Program-made: the position numbers and the translations under genes
Source: Mycobacterium sp. 852002-50816_SCH5313054-b
Lineage (GTDB): Bacteria > Actinomycetota > Actinomycetes > Mycobacteriales > Mycobacteriaceae
Assembly (NCBI RefSeq): GCF_001667185.1
Contig: NZ_LZIC01000037.1
Span: 1-64,000 of the forward strand
Direction of reading: 5' to 3'
Length of the DNA: 64,000 bases
The notes under the pieces: generated by a model
Seen by the model: the letters and a program-made list of their open reading frames with translations, nothing else
Told to the model about the DNA's origin: nothing
Database searches by the model: none
Shown here: one piece after another, positions 42,202 to 52,240 of the stretch
How positions within the stretch are numbered: position 1 is the first letter of the stretch
Layout of the letters: each line of letters opens with the position of its first letter

Positions 42202-42625
42202 GGTACCCCCGTCGTCGCCCTGGCATGTGCCCTGAAGCGGAAAGTCGCGCTCATGTCTGAACGCGATGACAGCAAATGGTATGGGAATGGTCGTAATAAG
42301 TCTATAGTTTGCTGACCGTATTAGCTATTTGTCACATGACAAATTAGTTCTGGGCCTGGTGCACCGCATCAGCGCGATTTTCCTAGTAAGGTTTATTAGC
42401 TGCAGACTGGATTTCGTCCAAGTTGGCTCGTGGCTGATCCCTGGTCAGCAAACTTGGAAACGCGCCGTCGCTAACTCGACAAAAGTCTTGGTCACCGGCG
42501 GAAACTGCCGACAGCAACCGACTCGCGGGGGATGCGCTAACTCCGGTCGACGGCCGTCAGCCACGTTTCCCTCAACAGGAGCGAAACCATTCGCGGTGAG
42601 CGCGGTGCTGCTGCACAGTAGCGAA
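42202..42625. other. AT-richer 424-base intergenic region
   Basis: This is the longest gap in the window, with a clearly lower GC content than its surroundings at about 42260-42480. It lies between the divergent PAS and glycosyltransferase genes. One open frame from 42329 continues into the glycosyltransferase, but it has no family homology that I recognise and is not taken as coding. The notable content is the palindrome at 42327-42344. No RNA gene could be recognised. Confidence 0.7.
42327..42344. promoter_or_regulatory. Perfect palindrome, candidate operator
   Basis: ATTTGTCA (42327-42334), CA, TGACAAAT (42337-42344) is a perfect inverted repeat of two 8-base arms with a 2-base spacer. 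It is AT-rich in a GC-rich genome and typical in form for a TetR- or MarR-type operator. It sits between the divergent PAS and glycosyltransferase genes, about 280 bases upstream of the latter. The binding protein is unknown. Confidence 0.5.
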
Positions 42626-43867
42626 ATGCGTGTGTTGCTCTCGACATACGATTCGCGCGGGGGCGTCGAGCCGCTGGTCGGCCTGGCCGTGCAGTTGCAG
42701 GCGCTCGGTGCCGAGGTCCGCGTCTGCGCCCCACCGGACGAGGAGTTCGCCGAGCGGGCGGCCGGACTCGGCGTGTCGCTGGTGCCGTTCGGCGAGTCGG
42801 TGCGAGCGATGGTGACCGGCGCGACGCCGCCGACGGAGGCCGATCTGCGGCGGCACATCGACGAGCTGATCGCCGCGCAGTTCGACACGGTCGCCGCGGC
42901 GGCGCAGGACTGTGACGCGCTGGTGGCCGCGGGCCTGCTCCCGGCCGCGGCCGGCGCGCGCTCGGCGGCCGAAAAGCTGGGCATCCATTACGTGTACGCG
43001 AGCTATCACCCGACGGACCTGCCGTCACCGCACCACCCGCCGCCGTCGTTCTGGCGCACGCCGCTGGCACCGGGCATGGTCGACAACCGGGTGCTGTGGG
43101 ACCTGGACGCCCGGAACGCGAACGCGCACTTCGGCGCGACGCTCAACCGGCACCGGGCCGCGGTCGGCCTGCCGCCGGTCGACAACGTCCGCGAGCACGC
43201 CTTCACCGACCGCCCCTGGCTCGCGGCGGACCCCACCCTGGGCCCCTGGCCGCAGCCGGCGGACCTCGACGTGGTCCAGACCGGCGCGTGGCTGCTGCGC
43301 GACACGCGCCCGCTCCCCACCGAGTTGGTGGAGTTCCTCGACGCCGGCGAACCGCCGGTGTACGTCGGCTTCGGCAGCATGCCCGTTCCCGCGCTGGAGA
43401 GCACCGCCCGGGCGGCCGTCGAGGCGATCCGGGCGCGGGGGCGCCGCGCGCTGTTCGCCCGGGGCTGGGCCGGCCTGGCCCCGATCGACGACGGGGACGA
43501 CTGCTTTGCCGTGCGCGAGGTCAACCAGCAGGCGCTGTTCGCCCGGGTAGCCGCCGTCGTGCACCACGGCGGCGCGGGCACGACGACGACGGCCGCCCTG
43601 GCCGGTGCGCCCCAGGTGGTGGTGCCGCAGGGGGCCGACCAGCTGTACTGGGCGCGCCGGGTCGCCGAGCTGGGCATCGGCGCCGCGCTGGTGGCGGCGC
43701 CCACGGCGGGCGCCCTATCGTCGGTGCTGGCGTCCGCGCTGACACCCGAGACCCGTGCGCGGGCCGGCGCCGCGGCCCGCGAGATCCGCACCGACGGTGC
43801 GGCGGTGGCCGCGACGCGGCTGCTCGAGACGGTCGGCGCTCACGGCGCCGCCGGCGCGGCGCTATAG
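42626..43867 (+). CDS. GT1-family glycosyltransferase (Gtf-type)
   Basis: This 413-residue GT-B enzyme resembles the glycosyltransferases of glycopeptidolipid and glycopeptide antibiotic synthesis. The N-terminus MRVLLSTYDSRGGVEPLVGL matches that family and fixes the ATG at 42626. The nucleotide-sugar binding site contains VVHHGGAGTTTTAALAGAP near 310-330 and PQGADQLYWARRV. It would transfer a sugar from an NDP- or UDP-sugar to a lipid or peptidolipid acceptor. No acceptor-synthesis genes lie nearby. Its TAG stop interlocks with that of the convergent dienelactone hydrolase. Confidence 0.91.
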   Translation: MRVLLSTYDSRGGVEPLVGLAVQLQALGAEVRVCAPPDEEFAERAAGLGVSLVPFGESVRAMVTGATPPTEADLRRHIDELIAAQFDTVAAAAQDCDALVAAGLLPAAAGARSAAEKLGIHYVYASYHPTDLPSPHHPPPSFWRTPLAPGMVDNRVLWDLDARNANAHFGATLNRHRAAVGLPPVDNVREHAFTDRPWLAADPTLGPWPQPADLDVVQTGAWLLRDTRPLPTELVEFLDAGEPPVYVGFGSMPVPALESTARAAVEAIRARGRRALFARGWAGLAPIDDGDDCFAVREVNQQALFARVAAVVHHGGAGTTTTAALAGAPQVVVPQGADQLYWARRVAELGIGAALVAAPTAGALSSVLASALTPETRARAGAAAREIRTDGAAVAATRLLETVGAHGAAGAAL

Positions 43868-44596
43868 CGCCGAACCGAACACCTCCGTCATCGCCGCCCA
43901 ATGCCGCTCGTCGGCGGCGGGGTCATAGGGCGGGTTGTCCGGTACGGCGAACCCGTGGCCCGCCGAGTACCACTCGATGGTGTGCGCGACACCGGCCGCC
44001 GTCAGCGCCTTGTCGAGTTGTTCGGCGTGATCGGCGGTGAAGGACGCGTCGTTTTCGGCGCCGCCGACGTACACCGTCGCGGTCATCCGGTCGGCCAGCA
44101 GGTGCGGGCTGTCCGCGCCGTCGGTCACCAGCCCGCCGCCGTGGAACGACGCGGCGGCGGCGACGCGGTCGCCGAGGCGCCCCGCGACCACCAGCGAGGT
44201 CCGGCCGCCCATGCAATACCCGCACACGCCGAACCGCTGCCCGGACACCTCGGGGCGCGCGGCCAGGTAGTCGAAGAAGGCGCCGGCGTCGCCGGCCATC
44301 TTGTCCGGCGTGATGCCGCCGATCATGGCGAACAGGCGCCCGCGTTCCTTGGCGTCGCTGAACACGGTGGCCATGTCGAACGGGGCCCAGTCGCCGCTGC
44401 GGTAGTACACGTCGGGAAGCAGCACCGCATAACCGAATCCGGCCAGCTTGGCGGCCATCTGGTCGAAGGTGTCGCGCACCCCGCCGGCATCGCAGTACAT
44501 CACGACGCCGGGCCAGGGGCCGGACCCTTCGGGGGTGAACAGGCCGACGGGGCAAGTGCCGTCGGCAGTGGTGACGCTGTCGGTGATTTTCGGCAT
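43862..44596 (-). CDS. Dienelactone hydrolase family protein
   Basis: This 244-residue alpha/beta hydrolase resembles Rv2765. The nucleophile elbow GVCGYCMGGR near residue 123 gives a catalytic Cys as in dienelactone hydrolases. The acid is expected near GGAENDASF and the histidine in WYSAGHGFAVPD near residue 210. ATG 44596 (MPKITDSVTTADG) is the start; the frame stays open upstream only through the antisense of thyA. Role inferred: hydrolysis of lactones or aromatic-degradation esters. Confidence 0.92.
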   Translation of the reverse strand: MPKITDSVTTADGTCPVGLFTPEGSGPWPGVVMYCDAGGVRDTFDQMAAKLAGFGYAVLLPDVYYRSGDWAPFDMATVFSDAKERGRLFAMIGGITPDKMAGDAGAFFDYLAARPEVSGQRFGVCGYCMGGRTSLVVAGRLGDRVAAAASFHGGGLVTDGADSPHLLADRMTATVYVGGAENDASFTADHAEQLDKALTAAGVAHTIEWYSAGHGFAVPDNPPYDPAADERHWAAMTEVFGSAL

Positions 44597-44638
44597 GGCT
44601 CCCGTTCTACTCCTGGGGTCCAGAGCTAAGCTGGCCGC

Positions 44639-45439
44639 GTGCCGATCCCGACCCCCTACGAGGACCTGCTGCGCCTGGTGCTCGAGCGGGGCGCGGCGAA
44701 ATCCGACCGCACCGGCACCGGAACCCGCAGCCTGTTCGGCCAGCAGCTGCGCTACGACCTGGCGGCCGGATTTCCCTTGCTGACCACCAAGAAGGTGCAT
44801 CTGAAGTCGGTGGTCTACGAGTTGCTCTGGTTTCTGCGCGGCGACTCCAACGTCGCGTGGCTGCACGAGCACGGCGTCACCATCTGGGACGAATGGGCCA
44901 GCGACACAGGTGATCTCGGGCCGATCTACGGCGTGCAGTGGCGGTCCTGGCCGACCCCGTCCGGTGCGCACGTCGATCAGATCAGCGCCGCGCTGGAGCT
45001 GCTGCGCACCGACCCGAACTCGCGCCGCATCATCGTGTCGGCGTGGAACGTCGGCGACATCCCGCAGATGGCGCTGCCGCCGTGCCACGCGTTCTTTCAG
45101 TTCTACGTGGCCGACGGCCGGCTGAGCTGTCAGCTGTACCAGCGCAGCGCGGACCTGTTCCTGGGCGTGCCGTTCAACATCGCCAGCTACGCGCTGCTCA
45201 CCCACATGATGGCCGCCCAGGCCGGTCTGTCGGTGGGCGAGTTCGTCTGGACGGGCGGCGACTGCCACATCTACGACAACCACGTCGAACAGGTCCGGAC
45301 CCAGCTCGGCCGCGAGCCGCGGCCCTACCCGGAACTCGTTTTGGCGCATCGGGATTCGATCTTCGACTACACCTACGAGGATGTGGTCGTGAAGAACTAC
45401 GACCCGCACCCGGCGATCAAAGCCCCCGTCGCTGTATGA
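44639..45439 (+). CDS. thyA: Thymidylate synthase ThyA
   Basis: ThyA (266 residues) methylates dUMP to dTMP with methylenetetrahydrofolate, producing dihydrofolate that DfrA recycles. Landmarks are [23 protein letters not shown], and the active Cys149 in [34 protein letters not shown] follows. The GTG at 44639 ([11 protein letters not shown]) sets the start. The stop overlaps dfrA (ATGA, 45436-45439). The genome also encodes the unrelated flavin-dependent ThyX at 50485. Confidence 0.97.
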   Translation: MPIPTPYEDLLRLVLERGAAKSDRTGTGTRSLFGQQLRYDLAAGFPLLTTKKVHLKSVVYELLWFLRGDSNVAWLHEHGVTIWDEWASDTGDLGPIYGVQWRSWPTPSGAHVDQISAALELLRTDPNSRRIIVSAWNVGDIPQMALPPCHAFFQFYVADGRLSCQLYQRSADLFLGVPFNIASYALLTHMMAAQAGLSVGEFVWTGGDCHIYDNHVEQVRTQLGREPRPYPELVLAHRDSIFDYTYEDVVVKNYDPHPAIKAPVAV

Positions 45440-45933
45440 CGTCCCTGGGTCTGGTGTGGGCTCAGTCGACGTCCGGCGTGATCGGGCGCGGCGGCGACAT
45501 CCCGTGGCGGGTGCCCGAAGACCTGGCCCGTTTCAAGCAGGTGACCATGGGGCACACGGTGGTGATGGGCCGGCGGACCTGGGAATCCCTGCCGGTCCGG
45601 GTCCGGCCGCTGCCGGGCCGCCGAAACGTCGTGATGACCCGGCAGGCCGACTACCGCGCCGACGGGGCGGAGGTCGTCGGTTCGCTCGAGGCCGCGTCGG
45701 CAATTTTCGAGGCGGCGCCCGAGACATGGGTGATCGGCGGCGCGGAGATCTACATGCTCGGGCTGCCGCTGGCCTCCCGCTGCGAGGTCACCGAGGTCGA
45801 GATCGACCTGGCGCGCGACGACGAGGACGCGCTGGCGCCGGCGCTCGACGAGTCGTGGCTGGGCGAGACGGGGGAGTGGCAGGTCAGCCGAACGGGGCTG
45901 CGCTACCGGTTTCACAGCTACCGTCGGGCGTGA
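45436..45933 (+). CDS. dfrA: Dihydrofolate reductase
   Basis: DfrA (165 residues) reduces dihydrofolate to tetrahydrofolate with NADPH. The substrate loop [20 protein letters not shown] contains the conserved Trp and Asp. [15 protein letters not shown] is the NADPH-binding segment and VIGGAEIYM the cofactor loop. It is slightly longer than the M. tuberculosis enzyme, with extra acidic residues in the [10 protein letters not shown] region. It is translationally coupled to thyA. It is the target of antifolates. Confidence 0.97.
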   Translation: MTSLGLVWAQSTSGVIGRGGDIPWRVPEDLARFKQVTMGHTVVMGRRTWESLPVRVRPLPGRRNVVMTRQADYRADGAEVVGSLEAASAIFEAAPETWVIGGAEIYMLGLPLASRCEVTEVEIDLARDDEDALAPALDESWLGETGEWQVSRTGLRYRFHSYRRA

Positions 45934-45991
45934 GCGGCCCTGCGCGGGCGTGACATACTCGGACACGGGGTCGGTATCGCCGGGGTTTCAC

Positions 45992-46033
45992 CAGACGTCG
46001 CCAATCAGACGTTGCCAATCAGACGTTGCCAGG
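45992..46033 (+). repeat. Three tandem 14-base repeats before the DivIVA-like gene
   Basis: The unit CAGACGTYGCCAAT occurs at 45992-46005 and 46006-46019, with a third copy ending in GG at 46020-46033 that runs into the AGGAGG ribosome site. The array sits directly upstream of the next gene, where copy number could alter the leader or promoter spacing. Confidence 0.75.
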
Positions 46034-46041
46034 AGGGGGAA

Positions 46042-46749
46042 TTGGCAGTGATAACCGAACCCGCAAAGACGTTCACGCGCATCTTCAGGGGCTACGACCC
46101 CGGCGCAGTCGATACGCACATCGAGATGTTGGCCACCAAGCAGCAGTTGCTGCGCGACGACGTCGAGAGCCTCAGGGCGCGGCTGAGGGAATCGGGCGAG
46201 GAGGCGGCCGCCCTGCGCAAGGAGATCGCCGTCCTCACCGAGACCTCGACCTCGCCCCACGCGGTGCAGCAGCGGATGGCGAAGATGCTGCGGCGCGCGG
46301 TCGACGAGGCCGCCGAGATGCAGGCCGAGGCGCGCGCCGAGGCGGAGGCGCTGATCGCGGCGGCCGAGGCCGAGGCGGCGGCCGCCCAGCGACGGCGCGA
46401 CGAGGTGCTGGCCGACATGGCCGAGCAGCAAAAGGCGATGGAAGCCGAATATGCGGAGGCCAAAAAGAAGCTCGAGGCGGAACTGGCCGGCATGCGCGCC
46501 GACGCCCAAAAGGCGCGTGAGCAGCTCCTCGGCGACGCGAAGCAGGAGGCCGATCACTATCGGGACCGGGCGCGGCGCGCGGCGGACGAGGCGAGTCAGC
46601 GACGGATCAAAATCCTCGAACAGCTGATGGGTGTCTACCGGGACCTGGAGCCGGTCCCGGCCGCTCTCGAGTCGGCGTACGAAGAGCGAGACGATCCGCC
46701 GGACGCGCGCTCCCTGGTGTCGGCGGACGGGAAAGCCGGCGCGGGCTGA
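46042..46749 (+). CDS. DivIVA-like coiled-coil protein
   Basis: This protein of about 235 residues has a short N-terminal segment FTRIFRGYDPGAVDTHIEML, typical of DivIVA/Wag31-like domains. A long Ala/Glu/Arg-rich coiled coil follows, about residues 35-205, and then an acidic tail. It may scaffold at membranes or cell poles. A strong AGGAGG (46031-46036) lies five bases before TTG 46042; GTG 46048 is the alternative start (VITEPAK). A frame to 46012 exists, but its start falls inside the tandem repeats. It is located between dfrA and the YcaQ-like gene. Confidence 0.8.
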   Translation: MAVITEPAKTFTRIFRGYDPGAVDTHIEMLATKQQLLRDDVESLRARLRESGEEAAALRKEIAVLTETSTSPHAVQQRMAKMLRRAVDEAAEMQAEARAEAEALIAAAEAEAAAAQRRRDEVLADMAEQQKAMEAEYAEAKKKLEAELAGMRADAQKAREQLLGDAKQEADHYRDRARRAADEASQRRIKILEQLMGVYRDLEPVPAALESAYEERDDPPDARSLVSADGKAGAG

Positions 46750-46798
46750 GCGGTCGCGCCGCCGCTGAGGACGGGCGAAAACCCGGTATTCTCGGCGC

Positions 46799-48037
46799 GT
46801 GTCGCCCCGCACCTCCAGGCTGACCGCCGCGCAGGCCCGCCGTATTGCCGTTGCGGCCCAAGGATTTAGCGAGCCCCGCCCCGCCGGCCCGATCACCCGC
46901 GCGCACCTGAAGCGGCTGATATCGAGAATCCAAGTGCTGCAGCTGGATTCGGTCTCGGTGGCGGTGCGCGCCCATTATGCGCCGGTGTTCAGCCGGCTCG
47001 GCCCGTATGACCGCGACGTGCTGGACCGCGCGGCCTGGGGGCCGCGTTCGGCGCGGCTGCTGGCCGAGTACTGGGCCCATGAGGCCGCGCTGATGGCCGT
47101 CGACGACTGGCCGCTGCTGCGCTGGCGGATGCGTCAATACACCCACGGCCGCTGGGGCACCCACCGGTTTCTTGAGGCAGTCAAGGCCAACCCCAAGCTC
47201 GCCGAGCGCGTCGTCGCCGCCGTCGCGGAGCTCGGGCCCAGCACCGCCGGGCAGATCGAGGAGCACCTGGCCGCCGAACCCCGGCGGAAGAAGGGCACCT
47301 GGTGGACCCGCAGCGACACCAAGTGGGTCGCCGAGGCGCTGTTCGCCTCCGGCGTGCTCACCACGGCCACCCGGGTGGGCTTCGCGCGCCACTACGACCT
47401 GGTGGAGCGGGTGCTGCCGGCGAGCGTGCTGGCCCGCGAGGTCGACGACGAGGAGGCCGTCCGCCAGCTCGCGCTGCGGGCCGCCACCGCGCTGGGCGTG
47501 GGCACCGAGGCCGACATCCGCGACTACTTCCGGCTGTCGGCGCAGCAGGTCAAGCCGGCGATCGCCGACCTGCTGTCCGCCGGCGCGATCGAGCGGGTCG
47601 ACGTCGACGGCTGGTCCGCGCCCGCGTACCTGCGGGCGGGCCGGACGGTACCGCGCGTCGACCGGGGCACCGCGCTGTTGTGCCCGTTCGATCCGTTGAT
47701 CTTCTTCCGGCCCCGGGTCGAGCGGCTGTTCGGTTTCCACTACCGCATCGAGATCTACACGCCGGCCGCCCAGCGCCGGTACGGCTACTACGTGTGGCCG
47801 CTGCTGATGGACGGGCGGCTGGTGGCGCGCGTCGACCTCAAGGCCGACCGGGCCGGTGACTCGCTGCGCGTGCTGGGAGCGTTCGGCGAGGCTCAGGATG
47901 ACAGCCACGTCCTGCGCCACCAAGTGGCCGCGGCGTTGGCCGGCGAACTGCGGTCCATGGCGTCGTGGCTGGGCCTGGGTGGGTTCAGCGTCTCCACCCG
48001 GGGCAATCTGGCCGCCGAGCTGCGGGCGGTCAGCTGA
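46799..48037 (+). CDS. YcaQ/AlkZ-family DNA glycosylase (HTH_42 winged-helix)
   Basis: This 412-residue winged-helix protein belongs to the HTH_42 (DUF1006) family, whose characterised members AlkZ and E. coli YcaQ unhook DNA interstrand crosslinks. The catalytic Q-phi-D motif is present as QLD (48-50) in IQVLQLDSVSV, followed by RAHYAPVFSRLG. Tandem winged-helix regions lie near 140-290, and a C-terminal beta domain contains CPFDPLIFFRPRVERLFGF. GTG start at 46799. Its TGA overlaps the hsdM ATG (TGATG), so it is translationally coupled to the type I methyltransferase. Confidence 0.9.
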   Translation: MSPRTSRLTAAQARRIAVAAQGFSEPRPAGPITRAHLKRLISRIQVLQLDSVSVAVRAHYAPVFSRLGPYDRDVLDRAAWGPRSARLLAEYWAHEAALMAVDDWPLLRWRMRQYTHGRWGTHRFLEAVKANPKLAERVVAAVAELGPSTAGQIEEHLAAEPRRKKGTWWTRSDTKWVAEALFASGVLTTATRVGFARHYDLVERVLPASVLAREVDDEEAVRQLALRAATALGVGTEADIRDYFRLSAQQVKPAIADLLSAGAIERVDVDGWSAPAYLRAGRTVPRVDRGTALLCPFDPLIFFRPRVERLFGFHYRIEIYTPAAQRRYGYYVWPLLMDGRLVARVDLKADRAGDSLRVLGAFGEAQDDSHVLRHQVAAALAGELRSMASWLGLGGFSVSTRGNLAAELRAVS

Positions 48038-49416
48038 TGCGGGCAACCGACAAAGAGCTCAAGGACACGCTCTGGAAGGCGGCCAACAAGCTGCGCGGCT
48101 CGCTGTCGGCGAGCCAGTACAAGGACGTGATCCTCGGATTGGTGTTCCTCATGCATGCCTGCGACTCGCGGTGGGAGTCCTTGGCGCACAACGCCGAATC
48201 GCCGGGCATCGGCCGGCTCGTCGATGACGCGATGGAGGCCGCGACGCTGCCGAGGCGGTACGAAAACCTCGACCCCCGCCGCCTCGGCGAACTGGTGCGG
48301 CTGCTCGACGGCGCGCAATTCGGCGGGGAGGTCGGCGGGCGCCCGCGAGATCTGATGGGCGAGGTGTACGAGTACTTCCTGGGCAACTTCGCCCGGACCG
48401 AGGGCCGGCGCGGCGGCGAGTTCTTCACCCCGCCCAGCGTGGTGCGGGTGCTGGTCGAGGTCCTCGCACCGTCGAGCGGGCGGGTGTACGACCCCTGCTG
48501 CGGGTCGGGCGGAATGTTCGTGCAGACCGACCAGTTCATCGCCGCCCGCGACGGCGATCGCGCGAAAGTCCGGATCTACGGGCAGGAAAGCGTCGAGCAG
48601 ACGTGGCGGATGGCGAAGATGAACCTCGCCGTCCACGGCATCGACGACACCGGGCTCGGGGCGCGGTGGGGCGACACGTTCGTCGACGACCTGCATGCCG
48701 GCGTGCAGATGGACTACGTGCTGGCCAATCCGCCCTTCAACATCAAGGATTGGGCCCGCGACGAAACAGACCCGCGCTGGCGCTTCGGCGTTCCGCCCGC
48801 CGCCAACGCCAACTACGCCTGGATCCAACACATCCTGTCCAAGCTGGCACCGGGCGGCAAGGCCGGTGTGGTGATGGCCAATGGCTCGATGTCGTCGAAT
48901 ACGCTCGGGGAGGGCGACATTCGAGCCGGGATCGTCGAGGCGGACCTGGTGTCGTGCATGGTGGCGCTGCCCGGGCAGTTGTTCCGCAGCACCGGGATCC
49001 CGGTCTGCGTGTGGTTTTTCGCCCGCGACAAGGCCGCGCGGGCCGGCCAGGTGTTGTTCATCGACGCCCGCGGGCTGGGCTACCTCGCGGATCGGACGGA
49101 GCGCGTCCTGTCCGACGAGGACGTCGTTCGCATCGGCGACACCTACCACGCGTGGTGTGGAACGGAGTCGGCCACCGCCAAAGGACTGACGTACCAAGAT
49201 GTTCCGGGCTTCTGCGGATCGGCGTCGCTGGACGACATCAGGGCCGCGGGCTACGCCCTGACGCCCGGACGGTATGTCGGCCCGCCCGCCGCCGCCGCCG
49301 ACCGGGAGCCCGTCGACGAGAAGATCGCCCGCTTGACCGGCGACCTGCTCGCGGCGCTGGACGAATCCGCGCGATTGGACGCGCTGGTGCGCGAGCAGGT
49401 GGAGCGCCTGCGGTGA
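48037..49416 (+). CDS. hsdM: Type I restriction-modification methyltransferase subunit HsdM
   Basis: HsdM (459 residues) uses S-adenosylmethionine to methylate adenine N6 within a site chosen by HsdS. The N-terminal helical domain includes ANKLRGSLSASQYKDVILGL. GEFFTPPSVVRVLVE precedes the SAM motif DPCCGSGG (152-159). The catalytic motif IV is NPPF (231-234). It is shorter than the roughly 540-residue M. tuberculosis HsdM, mostly at the C-terminus. It starts within the stop of the YcaQ-like gene and overlaps hsdS as GTGA. No hsdR is present in the window, so this is likely an orphan epigenetic methyltransferase. Confidence 0.94.
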   Translation: MRATDKELKDTLWKAANKLRGSLSASQYKDVILGLVFLMHACDSRWESLAHNAESPGIGRLVDDAMEAATLPRRYENLDPRRLGELVRLLDGAQFGGEVGGRPRDLMGEVYEYFLGNFARTEGRRGGEFFTPPSVVRVLVEVLAPSSGRVYDPCCGSGGMFVQTDQFIAARDGDRAKVRIYGQESVEQTWRMAKMNLAVHGIDDTGLGARWGDTFVDDLHAGVQMDYVLANPPFNIKDWARDETDPRWRFGVPPAANANYAWIQHILSKLAPGGKAGVVMANGSMSSNTLGEGDIRAGIVEADLVSCMVALPGQLFRSTGIPVCVWFFARDKAARAGQVLFIDARGLGYLADRTERVLSDEDVVRIGDTYHAWCGTESATAKGLTYQDVPGFCGSASLDDIRAAGYALTPGRYVGPPAAAADREPVDEKIARLTGDLLAALDESARLDALVREQVERLR

Positions 49417-50474
49417 GGGTCAGGCTGGGCGACCATCTCGAATTCAGCAATGGAACCAGCCCGCCGCGACGGGCGCCGGACGGGTGCTTTCGCGTCTACG
49501 GCGCCAACGGCGCGATCGGCTATGCGGCACAACACAACGCCGCCGGGCCCCTCATCGTCCTGGGCCGGGTCGGCTCCTATTGCGGCAGCCTGCGGTATTG
49601 CGACGCCGAGGTCTGGGTCACCGACAACGCGCTGGTGTGCCGCGCCAAGGACCCCCGGGACACGCGGTACTGGTACTACGCGCTGCACACCTGCGGGCTG
49701 GGCGACCACCGCGCCGGATCGGGGCAGCCCCTGCTCAACCAGCGAATCCTGCGCGACGTCTCGGTCTCGACCGTCGCGGCGCCACACCGCCGCCGGATCG
49801 CCGAGGTGCTCGGCGCCGTCGACGACAAAATCGCCGCCAACGAGCGCGTGATCGCGGCCGCCGAACGCCTGATGGTGGCCATCGCGGAGTCGGTGGCCGA
49901 CCACGTGCCGTTGTCGTGCCTGGCCGAGCGGTCGACGGCACTTCTCGGCCCGGCCGGGTTCGATGACGTCGTCGCCCACTTCAGCCTCCCGGCGTTCGAC
50001 GACGGCGCCAAGCCCGCGCTCGTCGCCGCCGGATCGGTGAAAAGCGGCAAGTTCCTCCTGTCGCAGCCGTGCGTCCTGCTCGCGAAGCTCAATCCCAGGA
50101 TCCCGCGCATCTGGGACGTGCCGGCCCTGCCGTCGCAAATGGCCTTGGCCAGTACCGAATTCGTGGTGCTGAGGCCGATCGGGGTGGATACGTCGGCGCT
50201 GTGGTCGGCCCTGCGGCAACCCGCCGTCACCGAGACCCTTCGGCGCCAAGTCGCCGGGACCTCGGGGAGCCACCAGCGGATTGCGCCGCGCGACCTGCTC
50301 GAGGTCCGGGTCCGCGACGTCCGGCGGTTGGCGCCCGCCGCCGCGCGGACGATCACCGGCCTGGGCGCGCTGTGCCACGCCCGCCGCGCCGAATGCGTGC
50401 GGTTGTCCGCCTTCCGCGACGCCGTGCTGCCGCCGCTGATATCGGGTGAGCTCGTGGTGCGGCCGTCGCGTTAA
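49413..50474 (+). CDS. hsdS: Type I specificity subunit HsdS
   Basis: HsdS (353 residues) gives DNA sequence specificity to HsdM. Two target-recognition domains are visible: residues about 1-130 ([31 protein letters not shown]) and about 165-300 ([29 protein letters not shown]). Each is followed by a conserved spacer helix, [19 protein letters not shown] and the C-terminal [16 protein letters not shown]. The bipartite architecture predicts a split recognition site that cannot be deduced by eye. A GTG at 49413 overlaps the hsdM stop. thyX follows within ten bases. Confidence 0.92.
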   Translation: MRVRLGDHLEFSNGTSPPRRAPDGCFRVYGANGAIGYAAQHNAAGPLIVLGRVGSYCGSLRYCDAEVWVTDNALVCRAKDPRDTRYWYYALHTCGLGDHRAGSGQPLLNQRILRDVSVSTVAAPHRRRIAEVLGAVDDKIAANERVIAAAERLMVAIAESVADHVPLSCLAERSTALLGPAGFDDVVAHFSLPAFDDGAKPALVAAGSVKSGKFLLSQPCVLLAKLNPRIPRIWDVPALPSQMALASTEFVVLRPIGVDTSALWSALRQPAVTETLRRQVAGTSGSHQRIAPRDLLEVRVRDVRRLAPAAARTITGLGALCHARRAECVRLSAFRDAVLPPLISGELVVRPSR

Positions 50475-50484
50475 GGTGAGCGCC

Positions 50485-51258
50485 GTGGCCGAGACCGCGC
50501 CCCTGCGGGTGCAACTGATCGCCAAGACGGAGTTCCTGGCGCCGCCGGACGTGCCGTGGAGCACCGACGGCCCCGACGCCAGCGGCGGTTCCGCGCTGGT
50601 CGAGTTCGCCGGGCGGGCCTGTTATCAGAGCTGGTCGAAGCCCAATCCTAAGACCGCGACCAACGCCGGCTACATCGGGCACATCATCGACGTCGGGCAC
50701 TTTTCGGTGCTCGAGCACGCGAGCGTGTCGTTCTACATCACCGGCATCTCGCGGTCGTGCACCCACGAGCTGATCCGGCACCGGCACTTCTCCTACTCGC
50801 AGCTGTCGCAACGCTATGTGCCCGAGGGCGACTCGCGCGTCGTCGTCCCGCCCGGGATGGAGGGCGACCCCGAACTGCAGCGGATTCTGACCGAGGCCGC
50901 CGACGCCAGCCGGGCCACGTACGCCGAGTTGCTGGCCAAGCTGGAGGCCAAGTTCGCAACGGGCGAGCCGGGCGAAAAGATGGGGGTGTTGCGCCGCAAG
51001 CAGGCGCGCCAGGCCGCCCGGGCCGTGCTGCCCAACGCCACCGAAACCCGCATCGTGGTGACCGGGAACTACCGGGCGTGGCGGCACTTCATCGCGATGC
51101 GCGCCAGCGAGCATGCCGACGTGGAAATCCGGCGCCTGGCCATCGAGTGCCTGCGCCAGCTCGTCGACGTGGCGCCGGCCGTCTTCGCCGACTTCGAGGT
51201 CGCCACGCTGGCCGACGGCAGCGAGGTCGCCACCAGTCCGTTGGCGACCGAGGCCTGA
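50485..51258 (+). CDS. thyX: Flavin-dependent thymidylate synthase ThyX
   Basis: ThyX (257 residues) makes dTMP from dUMP using FAD and NADPH and, unlike ThyA, releases tetrahydrofolate. The signature [11 protein letters not shown] (98-108) fits RHRx7S, with [11 protein letters not shown] following. [19 protein letters not shown] is the C-terminal substrate region. A GTG at 50485 (then AETAPLRVQ) matches the M. tuberculosis start; a GTG at 50476 is in frame. Residues 28-36 contain a small insert relative to M. tuberculosis. Confidence 0.97.
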   Translation: MAETAPLRVQLIAKTEFLAPPDVPWSTDGPDASGGSALVEFAGRACYQSWSKPNPKTATNAGYIGHIIDVGHFSVLEHASVSFYITGISRSCTHELIRHRHFSYSQLSQRYVPEGDSRVVVPPGMEGDPELQRILTEAADASRATYAELLAKLEAKFATGEPGEKMGVLRRKQARQAARAVLPNATETRIVVTGNYRAWRHFIAMRASEHADVEIRRLAIECLRQLVDVAPAVFADFEVATLADGSEVATSPLATEA

Positions 51259-52221
<963 letters not shown>

Positions 52222-52240
52222 GCCAAACGGTGGTCGCGAA

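Noticed and set aside
42329..42625. In-frame N-terminal extension of the glycosyltransferase to 42329
   Set aside because: The extension has no conserved sequence, lies in the AT-rich gap and precedes the canonical GT1 start MRVLLSTY.
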